This document shows, in pieces, positions 34,159 to 46,100 of a stretch of DNA of 64,000 bases. The notes under the pieces are model-generated. The model was not told where the DNA came from. It saw nothing but the letters and a program-made list of their open reading frames with translations, and searched no databases. Position 1 is the first letter of the stretch, and each line of letters starts with the position of its first letter. The translations under genes and the position numbers were made by a program. Source of the stretch: Sarcophilus harrisii (taxonomy: Eukaryota; Chordata; Mammalia; Dasyuromorphia; Dasyuridae); assembly GCF_902635505.1 (NCBI RefSeq), contig NC_045429.1, positions 429,005,669 through 429,069,668 of the forward strand. Reading direction: 5' to 3'.

Positions 34159-37100
34159 AGCTCAGATGACACAATCGTAGACTGTAGTCACACATGATGA
34201 CATTTTCATGTATTTAGAAGATATAACATTCTGTGATCCCTTTATGAGGGACCAAATATCTCTTTGATTTAGTCATGAAAGGAATATTTAAATTGACTAA
34301 GAAAATTACTCATGGCCCTAGAATTTTAAATGTTTAAACCCTTGCCAACTGGGTGTTGCCTGGGGAAGAAACCCCTACAGAGAGAAAAGAGGGGATTTCT
34401 TTCTTGTCTCCAGCTTTGATGGGAGCCACTAGACCAACAAATGATATACATCCATCAGGGAGCATACTCCATATGGACATAATTACCAAGAGAAACAAAA
34501 CTTCAAGAAGAAAGACCTCTGGAAAGAGAATATTTGGATTATGAAGACCAGACTCTGGCAACCTAAAAAAAGACACTGTAACCATGGAAAGCTGTAAGAG
34601 GATCCTGCAAAAAGAGGAAGGAATTCCAGGCCCTTCAGTGCTAAGAGTAGTGAACTCCTTTGGCTACATGTGTATTCTACACATTATATTCAAAGTCTGA
34701 GCCTGTTCTTCCTATGGATGCTGTGTGTATATTTGGTTTTTTTTTTTTGTTTTTGTTTTTTTGTTTGTTTTTTAATTTAATAGCCTTTTATTTACAGGAT
34801 ATATACATGGGTAACTTTACAGCATTAACAATTGCCAAACCTCTTGTTCCAATTTTTCACCTCTTACCCCCCCCCACCCCCTCCCCTAGATGGCAGGATG
34901 ACCAGTAGATGTTAAATATATTAAAATATAACTTAGATTGTGTGTATATTTGTGATAGTATGACTCAAGTTTTATAAGAGAAATGTTTTATAACTACTAC
35001 TTCTTGCTATTCCATCTGAGCAAATATCTTTGTTAAGAGTTCATTGTGTGGCAATAACAGCAAGAATATGCAATAATCAGCTATGAAAGCCCTGGTTCTT
35101 CTCAGTGGTTCGGTGAGCCAAAGCAATCCCAAAACCGAAAACGCCCTCTGCATCCAGAAAAAGAACTAAGGAGACTGAATGTGAATTAACATATGCTGTA
35201 TCCACTTCTTTTTTCTGGTTTTTTATCTCTCCCATGTTTTTTTCCCTTTTGCTATGATTTTTCTCTCCCAATATGATTCATAAAGCAACGTGCATTAAAA
35301 ATAAATAAACTTTTAAAGAATTCATTTTGTGTATTGGCTGATTTTTAATGGGGAGAGATACTGGGAGGAGGGTGGGGTGTCTGTGAGCTATGTAATGGCA
35401 TAACCCTGGAATAGCAGTCATCCTGGGAAATGACAGCAATGTGAAAATTGGGAAATAGCAGCAATGTGGAAAAAATATCATTAATCTTTTTTCAGAAGAA
35501 GGAAGGGTTTTTGTTTTAGTTTTTAATTTAGTGTTTTAAAATACATATTCAGAATATTGTATTGACAGAAAGAGCAAGAGAGAGACAGAGAGAGATGGAA
35601 AGAGGGAGAGAAGGAGGGAGGGAGAGAGAGAAAGGAAAAAGGAGAGACACAGAGACACAGAGAGAGAGACAGACAGAGAGAGAGACAGAGACAGAGAGAC
35701 AATGGGAAGGAAAAAAAGAGACTTACAGAATGAGAAGATTTTTGAGGTAGAATAGGTTCCTCCAATTCTCTATTCTCCCCCAATCCCTCCATAGATTACA
35801 CTCACCCTTTCTCCAGGAAAAGCAATGTCAGGATTGGAGACAGCCGCAATCTTCGCCAAAGCATGGGCAGCCTTCACCTTGCCTACATCAGTGCCTTCAA
35901 TTGCCAGTGGTATCAAAGCCTAAGAGACAGAGAGTTAGAAGTGTGGATATCCTCTTAGCCACTGTAGTGACCTAGAAAGAACATTGGATTTGAAATCTAG
36001 AAAACCTGGGTTCAAATCCTGCCTTTGCTACCATGTTACAGATGAGGAAACTGAGGCAAAAACAGGCTAAGTGATTTGCTCAGGGTTGCAGCCAGTAATT
36101 GTCTGAGCTTAGATTTGAACTCAGGTCTTCCTGACTCCAGGCTTAATGCTCTACCCACTGCATCCCCTTGGTGCTCCTAATGCTTAGTCAAGATAAATCT
36201 ATTAATTAAGAATTCCAGAAAATCCGTTTTTCTGTCTGCTTATACTACTGAAGTCTTAGATCTATGATTTCACTGATATTGAGAAATCCCAATGAAGAAG
36301 CTCTCTACCAATATAGATTAGTACTTTTTTCTAATTTACACTTTTAAAGATTTGCCCTGGGCCCTGAGAAATTAAGTGACGTGGTCAAGGTCACATAACC
36401 AGTATGTTTCAGAGATAGGACTTGAGAGCAACTCTATCCACTGTATTACACTGTCTTTCTATGAGACAGTGTAGTCTCTCTATGAAAGGAGCATAATAAT
36501 AACAACACAGTCTATCACAGTTAAAAATTTGCAAAGCACTTCGTTCAACACAACCCTGTGAGGGAGGCAGTGTAAATACTATCCTCATTTTACCCTCATC
36601 CTCCTCATGGGGAAACTAAGACTCAAAAAAAAATGAAACAACTCCCCCAAGATTATAGTTCTAGCAAATGGTGGTGTCTCACCCATTTAGTGTCACACCA
36701 TGCTTTCCATAAAGCCAAAAATTAGAATATTTTGCATTACCGTTTCACTGTTCCCTTCTAATAATATAGATAATTGAAGAGAAAATTCCTGGAAGATGAA
36801 GTTGGAAATCCAACCTATGCATGTACACTGCTGCAAAGTAGGTGCTACCCAGAGCATCCCAAGAGACTGTTCTACACACTCCCTGTCAAAGCACCTGCTC
36901 AGTGCCCTCCCCCAGTTATAATCACAAGTGTTCCTCACCCCTTCTCCCACTGTTACCTTGCCACCACCTTGAGCCACAATGGTGCCCCGATCCCTTGCAT
37001 TGTCACACAGTGCCAGGAACACCCTGTGAGGAACAGAGATTAAAGGAGTGGTCTTTAAATTCTAATATACTCCCCTCACTCAGGTTCCTCTTTATTCCAT

Positions 37101-40100
37101 TGGGGTTTAGGATTGAAAGAAGCCGAACACAAGAAAAATCAAGACAACAAAGAAAAGATAGTGAGGGACAACAGAAAATGCAATCAAGGAGAGTGGATCT
37201 AGCAACCAGGCTGAGTCCCCAGAGAATTTAATATTATTTTTTCTTTAATTAATTACATTAATTAGAATGTAAGCTCTTTGAGGGCAGTAAGTGCTTTGTT
37301 TTTTTTTTTTTGTTTGTTTGTTTTGCTTGTGTTTGTAACCCTAGCACAGTGCCATGGAAGTCCTGAATAAACACTTGGGATTTTTCATTATTGTTTAGTT
37401 TAAAAGAGAGTGTCATATGACTTGGAAGAAGAGGAAAGAAAATTATTGCTCCCCCACCTTTTCCCTAGTTTCTCCCTTTAAGAGGAGGGAAATGATTACA
37501 CTCTATAGCAACCTCATCTCCCATGTAGAGACTTTACCATTCATCACCCTCAGACCCTTCAGACCCTTTTCCCACTCCTCTCTCCCCAGTACCTGGCCAA
37601 TAACTCTTTGGTCTGGTCAGTAAGGATGGCACTGTCAGCTTTTACCATGCAGGCTAATGTGGAGATCACACCAGCCTTCAGCAGCCGCTTCACTCGCTTT
37701 TCTACGAAATCCTTCTTGTCCTGAGGAGATGGAGAGCAGGGAAAAGTCATTAGGAGATTCCTGAGTTCAGAAAATAGGCTCCTACTCCCAAGCTCTAAAC
37801 CTCTTTTTCTCAGCCTTAGGAAGAATGGAATGGCTTTAGAAATGAACTCAACTTTCTTAGCAAAATAAGGAAAATTGACTTGATGATCTCTACAATCCCA
37901 TCCAAATCTCATGTTTTATTGCTCTTCTATGATTCAGGCCCTTCCCAAAGACCCCCCTCAGTTATACCCATCCTCTCTTCTTCATTCCCCCTTCTCCGCC
38001 CTTAGTATAACTAGACGCCAGAATCTGGATCTTGAATATGGGAGAGAAATCCCATTAACTTTAATTATCCATGCACAAAGACGCAGATTATCCAAGACAC
38101 TGCCATCATCCTTGGCCTTTGAATGCTTTAAAGCAATTCTTTTAGCAGGTTTGCCTTCCTCATCCTACTTCCATCAGCTGGTGTGCAAATGAGCTTGCAT
38201 TTGCAGCCTACACTATGACTATGTTGTCCTGGAAAATCAGTCCTAAAGTTAAAAAAGCCAGACCCAGAACAAATCTGATTAGCTCACATTTCTATAGTGT
38301 TTTATAGTTTACAGAAAGCTTTCCTTTTATTTTCTTTTTCCTTTCCTTATCTATGAGGTAGGTAATACTTTCATATTTCAAACACCCCAAAAGATGAATG
38401 AGCTCATACTTGATGTTGCCTCTCACAATGTGGCTCAAAACCCATCTATTTGGGAAGCAATATAGTATGGTAGAAAACAAGATGGATTTGGGGGAGTTCA
38501 AAATTCTGCCTCTGGTCACTTATTCTCTCTGGGTCTGGGTTTCCTCATCTATAAAATGAAAGCGTCGAACTGGATGAGGACCTGAGACCCTTTCTGGCTC
38601 TAGTTCTAAGATTTGATGTCAATTTTACTTCCCTAGGCCTCAGTTTCCCCAAATATAAAATGAGAAGATTAGGCTAGATTGCATCTCTTCTAGCTCTACA
38701 TTTATTTGTCATGAACCTCTTTGATTACCAGAATCTTCATATGAAAAAATGAGTTTAATGGCAGAGGCATTTCTTACCTCTCAGGGGTGCTATGAGAAAA
38801 CCAGTTAAAGATTATGTTATGAGTAATTCTTATCACTTGAGTTTTACAAAGAAGGAAACTGAGGCTCAGAAGGAATCTAGTATGTGTCAGTTTGTGCATC
38901 TCATATGTGTCTATTTTAAGCCCATGGTTCTGGCTCCAAGCCCTCGTGCTCACCCTGATGCTCCAGATCTTAGGATACCCGAGAATTGACTGACGTCCAA
39001 TGGACCCCCAAACCACGTGATAATAGACTGCACCATTTATCACCAAGTGTGAAATGACATAAGTCCTGAGAGTTATGTGTCATTTAGGAGGCATTCTTTC
39101 CTCCAGAAGCTACAGAGGATCAAAGATGTAGAGCCAGCAGGGACCTAAGAAGCCATTTTCAAATACAGATCGATAACTGGCTTGCTCTGGATCCCAGACA
39201 GTGGGGGACAGGAGATGGTTTTAGATCCAGGCCTTTTCTGACTTGAAGGCTGGCTTGCCTTCTAACACAGCAGGTTGGCTCTCAAGATGTATAAAGACAT
39301 AAAAAACAAGGGTTCCCACCTTGGGGTGCTCCTCAGGCACATGCTGCTTGGAGAACTTGGCCAGCTGCACCAGCTCAGGGATGACCTCTTTCACGTCATA
39401 ACTGTTGGTGCAATTCACCAGGGTGGTGGCCACGGAGTACAGGATGGTCTTGTCACTGGTCTGGGAAGAAAACCGGGTAAGGTCAGAACTGGAACCAATT
39501 ACAGGACACACTGGAAAACATGGTAGGACTCGGGATACTGCCCAGGACATGCTCTTGTCAGTCATGTCCAACTCTTTATGACGCTTTTGGGGTTTTCTTA
39601 GCAAAGATACTGGAGAACTTTGCTACTTCCTTTTCCAGATCATTTTACAGATAAGGAAACTGAGGCAAACAGGATTAACTTGCCCAGGGTCACTGAAAGT
39701 GTCTGAGACCAAATTTGGTCTTCTTGACTCTAAGCCTAGAGTTCTAAGGGTGGAGCCAAGATGGAACAGTGAACACTTTACGCCTGGCACTCTAACCACT
39801 ACACCATCTGTAGTTATGGCTGATGCCTTTTAAAATGTAGTTAGCAACAATCCTGGAGTCAGGAGGTCTTGAGTTCAAATCCAACCTCAGACACTTACTA
39901 GCTGTGTGACCCTGAGCAAGTAACCTTACCACAATTGCCTGGAAAAAAAAAAAATGTGGTTGAAGATGAGATGCTGAGTAATTATAATGATCACAAAGAC
40001 TTGCCCCAGAGAAAAATTGGAAAAATGTACTTTTCTCCCTTCTCTAAAATGGTAAGGGAGTCTGGGTTCAGAACATTGCATAAATTACAAACTATACTGG

Positions 40101-43100
40101 TGTAGTACTTGGTTTGTTTCACACTGCTTTTTTTTCCTTTTTCATATTCTTTGTTGACTAGATAGGGGAGCAAAGTGTATTTAATAATGAAAGTGATATA
40201 AAAATAAAAGATATATTTTTTTAATTAACCTGATAGGAGGTGGAGCCAAGATGGTGAAGTAAAGGCAGGAAAAAAAATTAACATAGTGGAAAGCTTCCCT
40301 TTCTCTTGAAAGTATTTGTTCAAAGCTTCCAATACTTCTACCGCCTAGTCTCCCACCCAAGCAACATACCAAGTATTTATTTAAATTAACCTGATAGGAG
40401 ATGGAAGGGAAAAGAACTAAAAAATCCTGGCCAAACCTAACTAGTCTCCTTCCCCACATTCTCTCTAGCTCTCCTTTTCCCATGTTTTCCCCCAGTTTCC
40501 TTTGCTTCTTGCTTTTCTTTCTCCATCAAATTTATAAAAATAAGAGGTAATATTTATATATCAAATTAAGGTTTACATGGTACATTTCATATATTACTTC
40601 ATTTAATCCTTACAATAATCCTATAAGTTAGATGCTATCATTATCCCCATTTCATAGATGAGAAAATTAAAGTTGAGTTGCCCACAGTCACTCAGAATGT
40701 ATGTGTCTGAGGCAGGATTTAAAGGCAGGTCTTCAGCACTTTATGTCTGGAACTCTGTCCCCTCATCAAACTTGATCTCTTATCAAGTTAATTTTTTCCT
40801 AGGCCCTCTCTTTATTGCTTTATTGGGAGGGAGAAGGGACTATGCCTCCATGACTCAACCTCCAGGTTGAACCCTTGCTCCTATAGACTGAGCCCTGAGA
40901 TATAACACCCTAGATTTTCCTGATCGCTGTAATACATTGCTTGTGTCTTCTACTTGATTTGATCCTCATCTTCTTAATGAGAGTAAGGATAGGTACCAAA
41001 AGACTATACCCATCTTACAGATGACACCATTGAGGCTCAGAGATGGAAAATTATCCAGCTAGGACCACATAGCAAGTCAGGAGCAGACCTGGGATGACAG
41101 TCCAGCTAGCTCAGCTCCCAAACCTGGGCTTTGCCCTTATCCTTGAATGAGGAGCCTAGGATTGGAGCAGGAAGGGATTGAGTTGATGTTCTTGGGGGTC
41201 AAGGTTCTGTAAAGTCAGGGCCACACATACCTTTGCTAACTCAAACATGGCCTGTAGGGCAGGAATGTCCTGAACAAAGTCATCTTTCACATCTGCATCC
41301 AGCGTGAGGTAGGCTAGACCCTCCACTGCCCAGCGTCTGGTCCTCCCGTCTATGTTTGCATTACACAGCCACCTGGGAACAGGAAGGGGGCAAATTAGTC
41401 CAGGAGAAGACCCAAATGGGGACAAGCTATAGGACCAAGGGACAATCAGAAGTATCCTGGAGATGGCACAGACATCTATTCCAAGGACTTTGTTGAATGT
41501 CTTTTCCATGTATCCATTAAGTAATTTTCCTTTTTGCTAAATTTAAAACAATTTTTAAAACCCCACTCATTTCACCACACCTCTCCCCCTGTTTAAAAAA
41601 TCTGCAATGGTTCCCTATTGGCCACAGTATCAAGTCCATACAACTTTACTTTAAATGAGCCCCTCCAAGAAGCACAAGGAGAAGTAAAGCCAACAGAGAA
41701 AAGTTCAACCCAAGAAGGAAGCCAGAACTATGCCCCCCATCCCAGCTCTCTTACTTCCGACACTGTTTGGCAAGCTTCTCCGTGGACCCTTCAGCAAATT
41801 GTCTGAGGCCATAGTCGGTGCCTCCTGCAGAACCAAGTTTACAGAGACCCTAGAGGGAAGATGGGACAGCATGGAGCTGGGCTCCATTAGGCTTGGAGAG
41901 GGGAGATATGGTTAATCATGGTTCAACCCCAAATTTACAGTCGGAAGAGAAATTTCCTGGACACTGCATTTGTTTGCCTCAGTTTCATCAACTGTAAATG
42001 AGGATCATAACAACAATATTTCTCCCGGTTATTGTGAAAATCAAATGAAATCATAATTGTAAGCGTGTAGCATGTGCCTGACACAGATTAGGCGCTTGTT
42101 AAATGCTTGTTTTGGTTGCTCTTCAGGAGGGGGCTGAAGGACAATTCAGGGTAAGGGTTAGAAGAGGGATTTTGTCTCACCACCAAAGTGCGAATCTTAA
42201 TCCTCTCGTTTTTGGTTGTCTTGTAAATGTCTTTGAGTAAGGTCACACCATTGGTGATGATGAAGGTAGCTCGGCTGAGCTTGGTGGAAGCATGAATCAG
42301 AGCTTCCACGGCCACCAGCTGGTCCTGTTCCCGGTCAGAACCACAAAGGGCCACCATCATCTCCATCACGCCTTTCATCCCCAGCAACTGGTTCCCCAAA
42401 TCAAAGGGCCCCTGAAGGACCCCTGACACCGTCTGGATGGCATGCACATTTTTGTCCATGTTCTGGGGATCAAACTTGCCCCTGAAAAACAAGAAAGGGG
42501 TCCCATGATAAACAGACCCCCACTGAACTCCTTCTGGGGAATCTTAGGGATAACATTCATTCTGCATCTAAGAGTGCAGTTGATGGCCACATCAACTCTT
42601 CAGTGAGGGGTTCTTTCTTTGTCAGCTCCCTTATCAGCCTATGGATTCATTCTCAGAATCATGGTTAAATGTATAAATAAAATGCACGGGATTATAGAGA
42701 TTTACAAGGATAATGAAGTATAATGATCAAAATTTAAAAAAAAAAAAGTTTACAGAATTCAGATGAAGAATCTTTGCATTGGATCAATGCCCCAAACCAG
42801 AATAATTTGGGGACTTGGTTCAGATTGACACAGAAAGAAATCCACTGCAATTTAGAGAGGGAGTGTAGCATAATAAAAAGGGTAATGGAATGGAATGGAA
42901 ATCATAAAGTCTGAGTCCTACCATACTCCCTTCTCTCTGGACCTCAGTTTCCTCCTCTGTAAAATGAGTATTGAACTAGTAGATTTCAAAAATCTTTTCT
43001 GGCTCTGACACTCTGGGTTTTTTTGCAGAGTGTTGCATATATTACTAGATGTTTTTAATGTATCGATCTGTTTTGCTGATACCCCCTCCTCTTTTTTTAA

Positions 43101-46100
43101 TCTTTAAATCTTTAAAAAATCTTTTTAAAAATCTGTAGAATGTCTAGGAAGAGGGAGAGGGAAGAATATGGGAGAAATTTAGGGAAAGTAAAAACAAAAG
43201 CTGTCAAAGCAAATTTACTTTTAAAAAAAGAAATAAATGTAATACAAAAACAAGAAATGAATGCTTTAAAATTTTTATACTACTTAATAACTACACATTC
43301 CAGAACAAATCACTTCACCTCGACCTCCTTAATTGTAACATGCAAACTTGATTCCAATCTCTCTCCCTCCCCCCATTCTATTCCACTTCAATTAGGGCTC
43401 TGTCTATCCAGCATCCCACGGCTGGATTTTTCTACCTGAGGTTTCTCCACTAATGCTTGGAGTTTCCTTTGTTATTCCCACTTGTAGAAACTGTTATCCC
43501 AACCCATTCCTGGGAAAGCAAACTCACGTGATGTACTCCTCACAGATCTTGCGGAAGTGGTCCCTCTCAGGGTCACAGCGGAGATCGTCATAGAGCTTAT
43601 TGAGAAGGATGGAGGCCAGCATGCGTGTGTTATCAGTCAGTGGCAGGCAGGAGGGCTGCTCTGGTACCTGCCCCACGACCTTCAGGATCTTTCTCAGTCC
43701 TGGTGAAAAGAACAATGAAAGGAGAGAATGAGCTCCCCTAACCTTACCTGGGGTCCATCCCCCAAGGAAGGCAGCCTTTCCTTCAAGGACTTGTCATTGA
43801 GCATCTGAATTTCTGGAACACATACCTCCTGCCTTCTTACCACTTGCTGCATTGGATAAAAAAAAAAAAAAAAAAAAGTTCCTTCAATGTTATTTTCAGT
43901 CTATCCCTCACAATGGCTGGTATTTAGTAGGCACTTATTAAATGCTTGTTGATCGACTGACTGACCTGCTATCAGAGAACCATCTCAGTGGTTCTCTATT
44001 GCCCACCAGATCAAATCCAGAGTCCTCTCCAACGTTCGGATGGAAACCATCTTGTTCTGTTCTAGTTGTATCCCTAGCACTTAACACAGTTTTTGCTACA
44101 TAGTAAATATTTATTAAACATTTTTTCATTTATTAACAATTCACAATTCAAGTACATTCACTCATATATTCATTAATTCATATGTTCATATTCATATTCC
44201 TGCATACATTTATTTATACATTCATTAATTCATATATAGTATTGACTCATATATTTGTTTATATATACATAACCACTTATGTATTTATTAATCTATATAT
44301 TCATGTACATATCCATTTATATGCTTCTTCACATATGCATTTATTCACGCATACATTCATAATTCATTCAATATGTATATCCACACATTAATTCATATTT
44401 ATTCTTATGTACATTTATTGATTCATATATAGTATTCACTCATATATTTGTTTATGCATATATTCACTTATATATTAATCTATAAGTTCATGCACATATA
44501 CATTCATATATTTGTTCATGTATTCATTTATTCATTTACTTATTCATTCACAATTCATTCAATATGTATATTCATATATTAATTCATACATTTATATAGT
44601 CATTCATTAATTCACATATAGTATTCACTCATACATTGTTCATACACATATTCACATATATATTGATCTATATGTTTATGCACATATTCATTAATGTTTG
44701 TTCACATATTCATTCATTCATAATTCATTTTATATTCACATTCATGCATTAATTCATATATTCATACACACATGTATATGTGCAGTCATTAATTCACGTA
44801 CAGAATCCCCTTACATATTGTTCACGCATATCTTCATTCATATATGTACATATTTATTCATTCATTCATTCATTGGTAGAAGGAACAAATCCCTGAAGTA
44901 TTGAAATAAACTTGTACCCTTTACATACCACAGGGATCCACCTCCACAGTGATGGGTAGGGAAGAGCAGACAGAATGGGTTCCCAAGTGAATGAATGGCA
45001 GGGATTTGTGGACAAACCCTGAAGCCCACCACTCTCCCCCCACCTCCCAGGGCCCAGCCTCTCACCGTTCTCTATCACATAGATGGTCCGGGAATTATCA
45101 TGATCGGCCAGGTCCTTCCTGGGGATGTTTTTGTTGAGTAGGTTCAGGGCCTGGTCCCTGCCCTGGCCAGATACTTTCTTATTGACAAGCATGTCCAGGA
45201 GGTGACTAGTAATGAGCTTCAGGTCCTTCTTGGTGTCTAGGGAATGAAAGGGAGGCAGTGAGGTCACCGGTCCCTGTTCACTGAGGCAGTATCAAAGGGC
45301 AGGTGATGATTGGGCAGAATCCTTAGAGACAGCCCGACATCTCATGTCCAAGCATCTTCAGGTAGCTAGGAGGAATAATTCTTCTGGCATCAAGAAGTTC
45401 AGATCCAGCCTCACTTACCTACTAGCTGTGTGATCTTGAGCTATGTGATCTGTTTACCTCAGTTTCCTCTTTAAAATGGGAATAATAATAACCCCTACCT
45501 CCCAAGGTTAGAATCAAATGAGAATATTTGTAAAAGTTCCATATAAATGTCAGCTATAGCTATATGGAGCTATGGCTGTATGAGCCTATGCAAGTTATTA
45601 ATATCTTTATTTGTAAACTAGAAATGAGAATAATAGCATCTACATCTCCAAGTTGCTATGAGGATGATCAATAAGATGATATTTGTAAAGCCTTCTGCAA
45701 ATCTTGAAGTGTTATATGGATGCTAGCTATTTTCATCGTGGTATTATTTTGGTTATATTAATCAAGCTCTCTACATTCCCTAAGCTTGATCAAAAAACCT
45801 TGTCCTTCTTTCACCTTATTTGGTTTCAGTCATATGAAGGGATTATTATGCTCATTCTGTGATAATTAGTTGCCTCATAGAGGAGAAAATGACTTGGCCA
45901 ACATTGCAGAGCAAATCAGAATTAGGTCAAAAACATCAGGAGCCCATACAAATGGGAAATTATAGATCTATAGCTGGAAGAAATATCAGAAGCCCTCCCA
46001 GGTACTCTGTGGGTCCCCAATACCAATTTTTTTTCTTCAGCCCAGGTTCTGGTGTTTTTGTTTTGTTTTGTTTTCAACATTCACTTTTATGAGATTTTGA

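Noticed and set aside
33873-34172. 99-codon frame with a Cys-Val run and Arg/Glu repeats
   Set aside because: It is made by the CA and CT microsatellites.
44100-44876. CRISPR-like or other regular array
   Set aside because: Units are too short and degenerate and have no unique spacers; the setting is a vertebrate intron.
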